This document shows, piece by piece, positions 39,995-51,928 of a stretch of DNA of 64,000 nucleotides. The stretch comes from Puniceicoccales bacterium Verruco_02 (GTDB taxonomy: Bacteria > Verrucomicrobiota > Verrucomicrobiia > Opitutales > Oceanipulchritudinaceae). Numbering within the stretch: the first letter of the stretch is position 1; every line of letters starts with the position of its first letter. The notes under the pieces were generated by a model that saw only the letters and a program-made list of their open reading frames with translations, was not told the origin of the DNA and did not search any database. Location of the stretch: contig LVBW01000037.1 of NCBI GenBank assembly GCA_001604585.1, positions 514-64,513 of the forward strand. Direction: 5' to 3'. The translations under genes were made by a program, and so were the position numbers.

Positions 39995-40096
39995 CTGGGT
40001 TAAGAACCCTGTCGATGTGGCCTATCCAGCGATAGGATATTCCCCAAAGGTGATGCAAAGCATCTCGGGTGAAGGGCTTATCCCCCTGTACCCTGC

Positions 40097-41326
<1,230 letters not shown>

Positions 41327-41504
41327 TGTAGTATCCAGATTGTGAAACGTGTTGAAACGCGAAAGCGAAGGGCAGCGGCTGGTCGATGGGGCCGCACAAG
41401 CCTAAAACAAACACCACTAGACAATTCATCCGCGCAAGGCAACACTGAGGCGGACCCTTTCCGGCCTGCAAATGTGACCGCGCGATGTGGGCCGAGCCGA
41501 GTAG

Positions 41505-42482
41505 CTACGCGTTTGCGGAACGCGACCAGAGGCGAAGGCTGGAAAGGAGCAGGCTCTCCAACGCCGCCTCTTCCTTCAGGTTGAACACTTCGCAGAGGCG
41601 GCCCGCCCGCTCAATTTCCTCCTGTGCGCGGAATAGTGTGCGCATCGTGCCTTGTCTGACATCGGCCTTGGCAAAGGCGAGAGTAGCCGAGGCAATGTCA
41701 GCAAAGAGGCGCTGACGCAGGCCCTTGCGCGCTCCGGCCTCCATTGCGGCCTCCTGCTCTTCGGGCAGGTTCGGCGGCAGGGCCGCAGCCTGTGCTTCCC
41801 AAGCCTTGTCGGACATTTCGCCTAGAAGGGCGGAAAAGCTGGCCGATAGTCCATACATGCCCAGCACCAGCTTTGCCACGGCTTGCGCACCCTTTGCCCC
41901 GCCCGCAGCCTGTGCCAGCCATTCGCGGTAGCGCTCCAGCCAGCCCTGCCAGCGAGGGTCCGTCCCGTCCGCCCCGTTCGAGCGTATGCTGAACTGGAAG
42001 CAGCGGCTGCGGATTGTCTCCAACAGCTCGTAAGGCCGGGTGGACAGCAGGAGCATCGTGCTATCCGCCGGGGGTTCCTCAAGGGTTTTTAGGAAGGCGT
42101 TGGCCGTGGCGATGTTCATCCTGTCGGCATCGTACACGACGGCCAGCTTGCGCGGGGCAACGCTTGGCGTCTGGTGAATCTGGCGCAGGAAGCTGCGCAT
42201 AGTGTTCTCGCCGCCCTCGCCTCGCTCTCCGATGCGTATCTGGCGCATCTTGCCCGTTGGGCGCAAGCTGATGAAGTCCGGGTGCGTGTCCACCTTTTGC
42301 TTTGTGCAATCGAGAAGGGCTGTCCCAAGCGCGAGGGCGAGCTGTTCGAGTTCGCGCAAGTCCTCTCCGTGCAGCAGCATGGCGTGGGCCATGCGCCCCG
42401 TGGCCAGCGAGCGGCAGAGCACCTGTGCCGGACGCGCTGCCCGCAGAGAGCCGGGCAGGCTCTCTTCAAAACGCCGGGCCAT
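41505..42482 (-). CDS. holB: DNA polymerase III delta' subunit-like
   Basis: MAHAMLLHGEDLRELEQLALALG, KLAVVYDADRMNIATANAFLKTLEEPPADSTMLLLSTRPYELLETIRSRCFQF. Confidence 0.88.
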   Translation of the reverse strand: MARRFEESLPGSLRAARPAQVLCRSLATGRMAHAMLLHGEDLRELEQLALALGTALLDCTKQKVDTHPDFISLRPTGKMRQIRIGERGEGGENTMRSFLRQIHQTPSVAPRKLAVVYDADRMNIATANAFLKTLEEPPADSTMLLLSTRPYELLETIRSRCFQFSIRSNGADGTDPRWQGWLERYREWLAQAAGGAKGAQAVAKLVLGMYGLSASFSALLGEMSDKAWEAQAAALPPNLPEEQEAAMEAGARKGLRQRLFADIASATLAFAKADVRQGTMRTLFRAQEEIERAGRLCEVFNLKEEAALESLLLSSLRLWSRSANA

Positions 42483-42639
42483 GGCCGGGCCGGGGATGAA
42501 TGTGCCGGTATCGTGCAAGGTGGGGGCGGTGCTGCCAGACTCTGGCCGTGATTGGCAAGGCGGGCAGGCAGGAAGACTGGCGGCAAAGGTGCGCCGATGC
42601 AAGACCGCTTGAGCGTATTGCCCGCGTGCAGGCCTCCTC

Positions 42640-43332
42640 TTAACGGAAGAGGTTGTACTTCACGATCGCATACAGGGCGCGGAAGCCGTCCCTCCAGCCA
42701 ATCTTCTTGCCCTCCTCATAAGTGCGGCCGGAGTAGGAGATGCCCACCTCGTAGATGCGGCAGCGTTGACGGGCCAGTTTGGCGGTTATTTCCGGCTCAA
42801 AGCCGAAGCGTTCCTCCTCTATTGTGATCTTCTCCAGCACCTCGCGGCGGAACACCTTGTAGCAGGTCTCCATGTCGGTGAGGTTTATGTTGGTGAACAT
42901 GTTGCTGACCATTGTCAGGAACTTGTTGCCCATCATGTGCCAGAAATACACCACGCGGTGCGCGTCCCCGCCTGCGAAGCGGGAGCCGAAGACAACGTCC
43001 GCGCGCCCGTCGAGTATGGGTCTTAGTAGGCGCGGGTATTCGGCGGGGTCGTATTCGAGGTCGGCATCCTGAATTATCACAACATCGCCCGTTGCGCTCT
43101 TGAAGCCCGTGGCCAGCGCACCGCCCTTGCCCTTGTTCTTTTCGTGGTAGAAGACCTTGCAGAGGGGGTCTTTTTCCAGCGTGTCGCGCAGTATGTCCCG
43201 CGTGCCGTCCTTGGAGCAGTCGTCCACGATGACGATCTCGTGCAGGTTGACGCCGGATGCCTTCACCTTTGCCACGATGGTGCAGATGGTATCCTTTTCG
43301 TTGTAGCAGGGAATGACGACTGAAACTTGCAT
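42640..43332 (-). CDS. Glycosyltransferase family 2 (DPM1-like)
   Basis: [77 protein letters not shown]. Confidence 0.93.
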   Translation of the reverse strand: MQVSVVIPCYNEKDTICTIVAKVKASGVNLHEIVIVDDCSKDGTRDILRDTLEKDPLCKVFYHEKNKGKGGALATGFKSATGDVVIIQDADLEYDPAEYPRLLRPILDGRADVVFGSRFAGGDAHRVVYFWHMMGNKFLTMVSNMFTNINLTDMETCYKVFRREVLEKITIEEERFGFEPEITAKLARQRCRIYEVGISYSGRTYEEGKKIGWRDGFRALYAIVKYNLFR

Positions 43333-43440
43333 TGCAGGACAGGTGTTTGCGGGGGAAAGGCGTATTCCGGTTCTAACACGGGTTCTCCGGCTCATGTTTC
43401 AGCCTGAGGGGAACTGGCCGCTGCCTCGACCAAGGTTTAT

Positions 43441-45561
43441 ATGAACAGCATACTCAGGCGCGTCATCGTTGCGTTGTCCGGCCTCTTTGCCGTGGCCATG
43501 TTCTTCCGCCTGCAAATAACGAGCGGCTTTGACGCCGTTCCGGGTGATATCTGGGACGGGCGCCTGCTAATGGGCATAGTGGAGCACTGGCGGCTCGTGC
43601 TGCTGGGCGAGCGGGAATGGCACACCTTGGCTATGTTCTGGCCGCAGGAGGGCAGCCTTGGTTACAGCGACACCTTTTTCCTGACCGGCATGGCCTACTC
43701 GCTGCTCCGCCTCTTCGGGTTGGACCAGTGGCACGCCTATACGGCTGCGTACATGGGCCTCGGCTATGCGGGCTATCTTTCGATGTACTGGCTCTTGCGT
43801 GGCTTTGTGCGCCTGCCCTTCCTGCATTCCCTGCTGCTGGCGGTCCTGTTTGTGAACGTTTCGCCCATGATAATGGGGGTGAACAACAGCCACATGCAGC
43901 TAACCTACGCCTGGCTTTTGCCCTGCGTAATCGCCCTTGGCTGGAAGAGCCTGCTAGACGAGCGGCGGCCCCTGCTCTGGGCCAGTCTCTGTGCGCTGCT
44001 CCTTGGCCTTTTGTTCTTTTCCACCTTCTACGTCTCGTGGTTCTTTGTGCTGATTGTGTGCATTGCCCTCTTTCTGTTCCTTGCGGGGGGCAGCGTGGAG
44101 GGTGGCATTGGCAAAGGGCCTAGCAGGGTGGATCTGCGCCTTGGCATATGCCGGGACAGGATCGACGCCGTGTTGCGCTGGGCGTGGGGGAATAGGCGGC
44201 GCCTATTGGCTTTCGGAGCGGTGTTCGCTCTCTTGCTCCTGCCCTTCGTATGGCTGTATCTGCCAGTGTTGCAGGAAAGCGGGCCGCGCTCGTACAGGGC
44301 CATGAAGCCCACGATGCCTGTGCTGGTGGACTTCATTAACGTCGATCCGCTCAACTACACCTGGGGCTGGATAGCAGACAGTCTCAAGCTCCACGTCCGC
44401 GACTTCTGCGGCGAATTGCGCTTCGGTCTTCCGCTGCTTACGCTCTGCACTTTTTTCGCGGCCTTCGTCTTTTTTGCGCGCAGGCAGCTACTTGGGCGGC
44501 ACCCGGACACTCTTTCGCGCGTTGCCTTTGCCATGTCGCTCGCAGTGCTGGTTTGTTGGCTATTGTCGATAAAGGTCGGCGGCAACTCGCTCTGGTGGCT
44601 AGTCTATACCTTTGTGCCGGGTGCCAAAGCCATACGCTGCGTCTTCCGCATCAATGTGGTGCTGACGATGTTCCTGTTGCTCGTGGTGGCCGTGTACTTC
44701 CGCGAGCTTGTGCGGGGCAGCCGCGTTGCGCAGGCCTTTGCGGCCATTCTCTGCGTACTTATGTTTGCCGAGAACATGGCCCGTCTCAGTCCGGGCTATC
44801 GCATTAGCCGCCGCGAATGCCTCGCCATGCTGGCCCATGCCCAGCCTCCGCCCGAGGACGCAAGGGTGTTCTACATAAAAGCGCCGGACTGCGACTACAT
44901 CATTGCGCACATGGAGGCCTTCGTCCTTGCCCAGCATTTCGGGCTGGAGACAGTGAACGGGCATTCCGGCCTGTTGCCAAAGAGCTGGCCGCTCGACGAT
45001 GTGCATTCGCCTGCCTACGAGAAGAACCTGCTAGTCTGGCTCAAGGGAGAGCTGCCAAAGGGTCTCTACGCCTACGACAGGCCCAGCGGACAGTGGCAGG
45101 ATGCCTCGGCTCTGGCGGACCTTTTGGACTACCGCGAGGGCGAGGATCTTGTGGCGGCTCACACATTTTCATCCTACGACATGGGCGGATGGTCGGGGCT
45201 GGAGCCTTGGGGAGCGTGGACGGAGGGCAAACTGTCCTCGCTGCTTTTCAGTCTTCCGGAAGAGATGAAAGGAAGGCCCCTGCGTATGGAAGCAAAGCTG
45301 AGGGCGCTTGTATCCGGCAGCCATTCCCAGCGCATGACTCTTCGCATAAACGGGGAAAAGCTGGGCTACTGGCTCATAACCCAGGAGAATGCACCCTTGC
45401 TCCTGAACATGGAGATACCTGCCCGCCTGACGGGCGGGGGCAGGCTGCTCTTGCAGCTCGAATTGCCCGACGCTACCAGCCCGAAGACACTCGGCTCTGG
45501 TGAGGATGGTCGCCAGCTCGGCGTGGGAGTGGAGATGATGCGTATAACGGGGGCAGAGTAG
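43441..45561 (+). CDS. Multi-pass membrane protein (GT-C/YfhO-like)
   Basis: 706 aa, many TM segments in the N-terminal two-thirds, soluble C-terminus; next to GT2 gene. Confidence 0.75.
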   Translation: MNSILRRVIVALSGLFAVAMFFRLQITSGFDAVPGDIWDGRLLMGIVEHWRLVLLGEREWHTLAMFWPQEGSLGYSDTFFLTGMAYSLLRLFGLDQWHAYTAAYMGLGYAGYLSMYWLLRGFVRLPFLHSLLLAVLFVNVSPMIMGVNNSHMQLTYAWLLPCVIALGWKSLLDERRPLLWASLCALLLGLLFFSTFYVSWFFVLIVCIALFLFLAGGSVEGGIGKGPSRVDLRLGICRDRIDAVLRWAWGNRRRLLAFGAVFALLLLPFVWLYLPVLQESGPRSYRAMKPTMPVLVDFINVDPLNYTWGWIADSLKLHVRDFCGELRFGLPLLTLCTFFAAFVFFARRQLLGRHPDTLSRVAFAMSLAVLVCWLLSIKVGGNSLWWLVYTFVPGAKAIRCVFRINVVLTMFLLLVVAVYFRELVRGSRVAQAFAAILCVLMFAENMARLSPGYRISRRECLAMLAHAQPPPEDARVFYIKAPDCDYIIAHMEAFVLAQHFGLETVNGHSGLLPKSWPLDDVHSPAYEKNLLVWLKGELPKGLYAYDRPSGQWQDASALADLLDYREGEDLVAAHTFSSYDMGGWSGLEPWGAWTEGKLSSLLFSLPEEMKGRPLRMEAKLRALVSGSHSQRMTLRINGEKLGYWLITQENAPLLLNMEIPARLTGGGRLLLQLELPDATSPKTLGSGEDGRQLGVGVEMMRITGAE

Positions 45562-45580
45562 GGCGGGTTACCCCCAATGA

Positions 45581-45614
45581 AAAAGGCAGCACCCTTTTCG
45601 GGATGCTGCCTTTT
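45581..45614. terminator. Bidirectional rho-independent terminator
   Basis: aaaaggcagca-ccc ttttc ggg-a-tgctgcctttt between convergent genes. Confidence 0.9.
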
Positions 45615-45651
45615 CGCGTGTGCTGTGTATGCAGGGGGCTTAGTTATGGCG

Positions 45652-48102
45652 CTATTTGAGGAAACGGCCTCCGGTGTGCTGGCCGCCTATGGTAACGTGC
45701 CGCTTGGGCGGCTCCGGCTCCTCATATGGTTCATCATCGTAACTGCCGTGCTCGCCTATGCTTAGCTGCGTGCGGCTATCTCCACCCATCGATAGGCCGG
45801 ACAGGCGGCTTAGGCTGTCGATAGTGTCGATGAGGTTGCTGGCCTCGCGGTTGAGATCGGCGGCAGATGAGGCACCTTGTTGTGCGAGTGCCGCGTTCTT
45901 CTGCGTAGCGGAGCTTGTCACGGCAAGGCCCTGATTAATCTGCTCAAGGCCCGTTGTCTGCTCCTGACTGGCGTGCGCAATCTCCTTTACTAGTGTGTCG
46001 AGGTTGTTGATGCGTTCGGTGATGGTGTCCAGACTCTGGGCCACGCTGCTGCACATCAAAACGCTGTCGTGGGTGAGGGTGGTGTTGTGCGCAATGATGG
46101 TCTCGGTCTCGTGTGCTGCGTTCTTGCACTTGAGGGCAAGGGCGCGCACCTCGTCTGCCACCACAGCAAACCCCGCACCTGCCTCGCCCGCACGGGCTGC
46201 CTCGACGGCGGCGTTCAGCGCAAGGATGTTCGTCTGGAAGGCGATTTCGTCGATCGCGCGGATGATTTTGCCAATCTGGGTGGAGGCGGCGTTCATGTCG
46301 TCGATGGTCTTCGACATCGCCTTCATCTTGTTGGTGCCCTGCCCGGTGGCTACTAGGACATCGGCGGATATCTGGGCCGCTTCGCGCACAGCGTCGTTGT
46401 TGCGGGCCGCCATGCTGGAGATTTCCTCCACGGTGCTGCTGGATTCCTCGAGCGAGGCAGCCTGTTCGGAGGCCATAGTGGCCTGCTCTTCGGAGGATTC
46501 CGTCAGCGATGCCGCAGAGGCGGACAGCTTTTGCGATAGGCCGAAGAGCTGCACAACAGCTTCGCCAAGGCGCTTTGCCACCGTGGCGCCTATCCAGAGG
46601 CCAAGGCCGATGGCGGCGGCGAATATGAAGGCAACAAGCCATAGCTGCACCTTCATCCAGAAGCCTCCCTCGACCACCTTTTCCTGCATCGTGCCGGTTA
46701 TCCTGTTGGTGAACTGGCGGAAAGAATCGGCGCTGCGGCGGCTGGCCTCGGCAAGGTTATCGTTAATCACCTTGCTTGCTACTAGGGAGCGGTTGAAGGC
46801 GTCGGCAGCGCGCACAGTCTGGGCAATGATGCCTTTGTCGCCCTCTGCCTTGTCGATTATTTCGCTAAGCTGGCTGTGTATCTGCCCGGCCTTTTCGGAC
46901 TCGCCGATAATGCGAAGGTCCGCCACGATGATGTCGCGGTCCTTGCGTAAGGTTTCCACAAGACCACCGCTCTGGTCCTTTAGCAGGGCCACGCACTTGT
47001 CAGTACACTTGAGCGAGGCGTTCTGCACAAGGAACAAGAGGGTGTACAGGCTCTCCTTCAGCTCGGTTGTGGCCATCTGCAATTCGGATACAATGCCGAG
47101 TGCGTCGTTGGTCTTTTTCTGCGTCTGAATGAGGTTGCCAAGGGAGCTGCTTAGCTCGCCGCTGACCTGCTTTAGGTAGTTGGAAAGGTTGTTGGAGCCG
47201 TCGAACACGGTGTTGTCGGCCAGTTCGAGCAGTTTTTCGTCCAGCTCGCGCAGCACGCTGTCCAGCTCCTGAAGACTTTTTGCCGTCGGGGCGCTCTGCT
47301 TGAGTATGCCCGCGCTGCCGGAGAGAAGCTCTTCGGCCTTGTCGCGCAGGGTGTCCATCGCGGCCACTTCAAAGGGGCCTGCCACGTTCTCTGGGATGTT
47401 GGCAAAGCCTTCGCCTATCTTGCCGAGCATATCGCTGATGGCCTTGGCTTTGTCCGCACCCGGTGTGCGGGTGTAGTTTTGCACGGAGAGCTGAAGCTCC
47501 AGCACCATGCCGCGGAGCTGAAGTATAAGCACGGTGTCGCCAAGGGTGGTGTTGGCCGTGCTGCTAAGGTCCGCCAGTGTGCTGCGCGTTGTGGCGTCTG
47601 TGCGGTCGGATATTTCCTTCTGCTGGATTGTGGCCTGTGTCAGGGTGCGCCCGCGCACAGCTTCGACTATCTCGCCCACAAGGACGGACAGCCTTTCGGT
47701 CCGCTGGAGGAAGTCCTCCATGTTACGGTCCAGCTCCTCGCGTGTGGAGAGGTAGTTGCTCTTGGCCTGAAAGAGGTCGTTTATGCTCGTTTCGGCCTTT
47801 CGGTCCACGCTGGACCTGGCAAGGGTGTTCAGCTGGGACAAGCCGCGCTCGGGCGACAGGCCGCGCACCTGCTGGAAGCTGTCCGCAGCAAGGATGGAGC
47901 TGGCCATGTCGGAGACAGCGTTCTGCGCCTCAATCGAGGCCAGTTCCTTTTCGACGTTGCTTGTAAGCTCCGAGCTTGAGAGCCGCAAGTTGTTGTTCAG
48001 TAGCCGTATGGCGTATGCACTAATCGTTCCAAGAACTACTGTTAGGAACGCGGCGAATATGAAACCCGCCAATAGGCGTTGACGAATGTTTAGATCTCGC
48101 AT
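45652..48102 (-). CDS. Methyl-accepting chemotaxis protein
   Basis: Two TMs around a large periplasmic domain; cytoplasmic hairpin IDEIAFQTNILALNAAVEAARAGEAGAGFAVVADEVRALA. Confidence 0.95.
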   Translation of the reverse strand: MRDLNIRQRLLAGFIFAAFLTVVLGTISAYAIRLLNNNLRLSSSELTSNVEKELASIEAQNAVSDMASSILAADSFQQVRGLSPERGLSQLNTLARSSVDRKAETSINDLFQAKSNYLSTREELDRNMEDFLQRTERLSVLVGEIVEAVRGRTLTQATIQQKEISDRTDATTRSTLADLSSTANTTLGDTVLILQLRGMVLELQLSVQNYTRTPGADKAKAISDMLGKIGEGFANIPENVAGPFEVAAMDTLRDKAEELLSGSAGILKQSAPTAKSLQELDSVLRELDEKLLELADNTVFDGSNNLSNYLKQVSGELSSSLGNLIQTQKKTNDALGIVSELQMATTELKESLYTLLFLVQNASLKCTDKCVALLKDQSGGLVETLRKDRDIIVADLRIIGESEKAGQIHSQLSEIIDKAEGDKGIIAQTVRAADAFNRSLVASKVINDNLAEASRRSADSFRQFTNRITGTMQEKVVEGGFWMKVQLWLVAFIFAAAIGLGLWIGATVAKRLGEAVVQLFGLSQKLSASAASLTESSEEQATMASEQAASLEESSSTVEEISSMAARNNDAVREAAQISADVLVATGQGTNKMKAMSKTIDDMNAASTQIGKIIRAIDEIAFQTNILALNAAVEAARAGEAGAGFAVVADEVRALALKCKNAAHETETIIAHNTTLTHDSVLMCSSVAQSLDTITERINNLDTLVKEIAHASQEQTTGLEQINQGLAVTSSATQKNAALAQQGASSAADLNREASNLIDTIDSLSRLSGLSMGGDSRTQLSIGEHGSYDDEPYEEPEPPKRHVTIGGQHTGGRFLK

Positions 48103-48361
48103 CTAGGGGCTTCTGATGCTGTTGATTTTCTGACTGTGTGTGCGCTCGGGCCATTCCTGATGGCTCAAGCCGGGGGACCGGCTGCGCGTTCTGGGGTATT
48201 GTCCTGACACACCACTGTGATGCGGGGTGGGGCAGTGTGCAAACTATTGAAGGAGAGTCAGAGCAAAAAAACAGGGACTTGACGCTGCCATCCGAGGGAG
48301 CGCAACGTTTGTGACGCAGGAGGCGGGAGCCGTGCGCACAGCGAGCCTGATGGAGATGAAG

Positions 48362-48745
48362 TTACTTGTATCGCAGGGGCACGACGACGCGCACCTTTAC
48401 GGGCTGGCCGCCGCGCTTTCCCGGCTCAAACTCCCAGCTTCGTATGCAACGTATGGAGATGTCGTTGAAGCTGTCGTTGGAACTCTGGACGATGCGGGGT
48501 TTGATGACGCGGCCCTTTTCGTCGATGATGAAGCCGACCTGAACCGAGGCTTTGAGCCCTTGCAGTTCGGGCGGTATAGTTGGAGGTGTCTGCTTGGTAG
48601 GCTTAGGCGGAGAATCAAGTTCCTTCATTTCGGCCGAATCGGCGATTTCGTCGTCGGAAAAGGCCGATTGGGCATTGACGGACGCTGCGCCAAGGCACAG
48701 CAGTGCGAATACAAACAGTAATCTTGTGGGTATGAAGTAGCGCAT
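48362..48745 (-). CDS. TonB C-terminal domain protein
   Basis: Signal peptide; PPTIPPELQGLKASVQVGFIIDEKGRVIKPRIVQSSNDSFNDISIRCIRSWEFEPGKRGGQPVKVRVVVPLRY. Confidence 0.85.
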   Translation of the reverse strand: MRYFIPTRLLFVFALLCLGAASVNAQSAFSDDEIADSAEMKELDSPPKPTKQTPPTIPPELQGLKASVQVGFIIDEKGRVIKPRIVQSSNDSFNDISIRCIRSWEFEPGKRGGQPVKVRVVVPLRYK

Positions 48746-49125
48746 TTCTAGTCTCTCTTAAGGGGAAATGTACGGGAGACCGTGAGGGGGTATATTACTC
48801 TTTTCGGCTGGAAACCGGGTTAATTTAAGTATGGCTTGCAAGTTACGCAACCCCGGAGTTGTTCCCGGCGCTCCGTCACACGGCATTTGCCGCATTCAAT
48901 GCGCGATTGGCGGTGTATAACGGCATGAATGCCTCTTGGTCTGCTCAATTGAGTTTTCCATCATTAGCGTTTAATCGGCAGCCTGCAAGCGGTATGAAAT
49001 GTTACGATGTTCTTCGCGCCAGTTTTACAATTTTGGCAAAATACATCTTCTCCAGTAAATCAAGCATGGCGGCTAGGCGTTTTTTTTGGCTCGCCTGCCA
49101 ACGCGTTCATTCATTCGCTGACAGC

Positions 49126-50628
49126 ATGAAGATATTTCCTTCCCGTGAGCGTTTCATGGACCTAGTGCACGAGGGCAACAAGGTGCCCGTGTACTGTGAC
49201 CTGATGGCGGACCTTGAAACGCCCGTCTCCGTCTATGCCCGCTTGCGCGCGGCCTCCGGGGCTGCGTTCATGCTGGAGAGCATCGAGGGCGGGTCGGTTC
49301 TCAATCGTTATTCCTTCATAGGTTGCCAGCCGCGCAAAGTCATCGAGTGCCAGCTTGGCGGGATGACCAGCATCACCAACCGTATTGGCGAGGTGGAGAG
49401 TTTCCCCACTCCGGCTGACCCGCTGGAAGTCATCGAGAGGGAGATGGATGGCAGTCGCCTTGTGAAGCTGCCGGACATGCCCCGCTTTGAGGGCGGCGCG
49501 ATAGGTTTCATATCCTACGAGTACATCAGTTGCGTGGAGCCTTCGGTGCCCGTGCCGGCGGCAGATCCGGTGAAGGTGCCGGTTTTGCACTTCATGATTA
49601 CCGACACGCTGGTGATATTCGACCGCGTGCGCCAGACTCTGCGCCTGCTAATCATTGCCGATGTATCGCGCGACGCGTGCCCGGACAGCGCCTACGATCG
49701 CGCCTGCGAGGGTTTGGAGCGTCTGGTGACTCTGCTTCGCAACCCTCGCCGCGTCCAGCCAGCCCCGGTTGTGGAGGTGCAGCCGCCTTCGCGCCTGCCC
49801 GGCAACATGGAAAAGGCGCAGTTCGAGGCAATGGTGGACAATGTGAAGGAGTACATCCGCGCCGGGGATGTGATACAGGTGGTCGGTTCCCAGCGTTTTG
49901 AGCGCGAGTTTGACCGCACACCGCTGGATCTTTACCGGGCGCTTCGCCTTGTGAACCCCTCTCCCTACATGTTCCTTTACGATCCGGGTCCGTTTGCCCT
50001 GGTGGGGGCCTCGCCCGAGGTGCACGTGCGCCTTACCGACGGCACGGCGCTCATGCGTCCAATAGCCGGAACCCGCCCGAGGGGGGCGGACGCTGCGGCC
50101 GATCTGGCGTATGAGAAGGACATGTTGGCCGACGAGAAGGAGAAGGCAGAGCACCTGATGCTCGTTGACCTTGCCCGCAACGACCTTGGCAGAGTCTGCA
50201 CGCCGGGCACGGTCACTGTGCCAGAGTTCATGATCGTGGAGCGGTACAGTCACGTCATGCATATCGTAAGCCAGGTGGAGGGCCGCATAGCCGAGGGGAG
50301 CAACGCCTGTGACCTAATGCGCGCCACCTTCCCGGCGGGCACGGTGTCCGGCGCTCCGAAGATTCGCGCCATGCAGATAATCGCCGAGCAGGAAAAGGAG
50401 CAGCGAGGCCCCTACGCGGGCGCAGTCACATACTTCAGCTACGACGGCAACCTCGATTCCTGCATCGCCATACGCACTGCCCTCGTCAAAGACGGGCGCA
50501 TCTACGTGCAGAGCGGAGCCGGGCTTGTGGCGGATTCTGTCCCGACGAGCGAGTATCAGGAGACGCTCAACAAGGCTGGAGCCATGTTCAAGGCAGTGGC
50601 TATGGCCGAGGCCATGCCGTCGATGTAG
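49126..50628 (+). CDS. trpE: Anthranilate synthase component I
   Basis: VPVYCDLMADLETPVSVYARLR, SFIGCQPRKVIE, GDVIQVVGSQRFEREF, NPSPYMFLYDPGPFALVGASPEV, FPAGTVSGAPKIRAMQIIAE. Confidence 0.94.
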   Translation: MKIFPSRERFMDLVHEGNKVPVYCDLMADLETPVSVYARLRAASGAAFMLESIEGGSVLNRYSFIGCQPRKVIECQLGGMTSITNRIGEVESFPTPADPLEVIEREMDGSRLVKLPDMPRFEGGAIGFISYEYISCVEPSVPVPAADPVKVPVLHFMITDTLVIFDRVRQTLRLLIIADVSRDACPDSAYDRACEGLERLVTLLRNPRRVQPAPVVEVQPPSRLPGNMEKAQFEAMVDNVKEYIRAGDVIQVVGSQRFEREFDRTPLDLYRALRLVNPSPYMFLYDPGPFALVGASPEVHVRLTDGTALMRPIAGTRPRGADAAADLAYEKDMLADEKEKAEHLMLVDLARNDLGRVCTPGTVTVPEFMIVERYSHVMHIVSQVEGRIAEGSNACDLMRATFPAGTVSGAPKIRAMQIIAEQEKEQRGPYAGAVTYFSYDGNLDSCIAIRTALVKDGRIYVQSGAGLVADSVPTSEYQETLNKAGAMFKAVAMAEAMPSM

Positions 50629-50953
50629 CATTATGCCGCATTGTTATTGGCAATCAGCTAATGCGAAAAACTCCGCCTCTGGCCATTGCAGTCCGTGCGT
50701 TTACGGTTATGGTATATAGACATAACCCCGTTTGCTACCCCGTTTGCGATTCTCGAATGCTGTTCGTGTGGCAACAGGCTTGAGTTTGGCGACAATTTGC
50801 CAGTATCAAGCATGATAACGTTTGATAACGTATGCCTCATGCCACAAATTGATGTTGCCTGCTGCATGTGAGGGCGCTTATATATCGGACGCAGAGTCTT
50901 CATTCGGGTTTTGCTTACGACTACCACTAACCGGCCAGACTTAGCTAAGCCGC

Positions 50954-51922
50954 TTGTACGATCAAAACCAGTCTCCCTCTTCGGACAGGCAGGGGCACGA
51001 CCCCTTTTTTCACCCGGAGAAAAATGCCATCAAGCTGTATTTGCAGGAGATAGGGCGCATTCCGCTCCTAACTCAGGCTCAGGAGCTTGCGCTTGCGCGC
51101 AGAGTAATGGCAGGCGATGCTCAGGCAAGGAAGCTGATGGTGATGTCCAACCTGCGCCTTGTAGTAAAAATCGCGCACGACTATGCGAACTTCGGCCTGC
51201 CCATTTCAGACCTCATAAGCGAGGGCAACATCGGCCTCATGAAGGCCGTGGAGCGATTCGACCCCGACAAGGGAGGGAAGCTATCCACCTACGCCGCATG
51301 GTGGATAAAGCAGTCCATAAAGCGCGCACTGGCCAACCAGTCCAAGACCATACGTCTGCCCGTCCACATGGTGGACAAGATAGCCCGTATGCGTCGCACG
51401 GCTATGGCACTGGCCGAGCAACTGGGGCGTGAACCCAGCGACGACGAGATAGCGCGAGAGCTTGGTGTCAGCTCCAGCAAAGTGGCGCATATGCGCAGTG
51501 TGTCGGTGCGGCCGACAAGTCTTGACGCACCACTTGGCGACGACGAGGGCAGCTCCTTTGGCGAGATGGTTGGCGACGAAAACGGCTTCACGCCCTTTGA
51601 AATGCTCCGCGACAAGGCCCTGCGCAAGGAGCTGGTCATGATGCTGGAGCAGATAGAGCCGCGCGAGGCCGAGATAATACGCCTGCGCTTCGGTCTGGAC
51701 GGCGGGCAGGAGCGCACGCTTGAGGAAGTGGGCGAGATGTTCGGCATCACCCGCGAGCGCGTGCGCCAGCTTCAGAATCTGGCCCTCAACAAAATGCGCC
51801 GCATATTCCGCGAAAAAGAGCAGCAACGCAGCGAAGAGGAGATATCCAAGGACCGCGCCGAACAGGGGCGAAGGGACGTGCTTCGCGACTACATACGTAA
51901 CAGCACGGCCAAGGGGCACTAG
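50954..51922 (+). CDS. rpoD: RpoD/RpoS-type sigma-70 family factor (TTG start likely)
   Basis: IKLYLQEIGRIPLLTQAQELALARRV, NLRLVVKIAHDYANFGLPISDLISEGNIGLMKAVERFDPDKGGKLSTYAAWWIKQSIKRALANQSKTIRLPVHM, region 4 EVGEMFGITRERVRQLQNLALNKMR. Confidence 0.9.
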   Translation: MYDQNQSPSSDRQGHDPFFHPEKNAIKLYLQEIGRIPLLTQAQELALARRVMAGDAQARKLMVMSNLRLVVKIAHDYANFGLPISDLISEGNIGLMKAVERFDPDKGGKLSTYAAWWIKQSIKRALANQSKTIRLPVHMVDKIARMRRTAMALAEQLGREPSDDEIARELGVSSSKVAHMRSVSVRPTSLDAPLGDDEGSSFGEMVGDENGFTPFEMLRDKALRKELVMMLEQIEPREAEIIRLRFGLDGGQERTLEEVGEMFGITRERVRQLQNLALNKMRRIFREKEQQRSEEEISKDRAEQGRRDVLRDYIRNSTAKGH

Positions 51923-51928
51923 ACATTT

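Noticed and set aside
45577-45765. 62-aa + strand ORF after the membrane protein gene
   Set aside because: Begins inside a bidirectional terminator hairpin and overlaps the 3' end of the MCP gene.
45995-47128. 377-aa + strand ORF opposite the MCP gene
   Set aside because: Mirror frame of the MCP signalling domain; Ser/Ala/Arg-rich composition typical of antisense frames.
48859-49125. N-terminal extension of the trpE ORF, or a trp leader peptide
   Set aside because: TrpE homology starts at MKIFPSRERF (49126); the extension has only scattered Trp codons (W27-like and FFW), not the tandem Trp codons of an attenuator, and no clear terminator/antiterminator pair.
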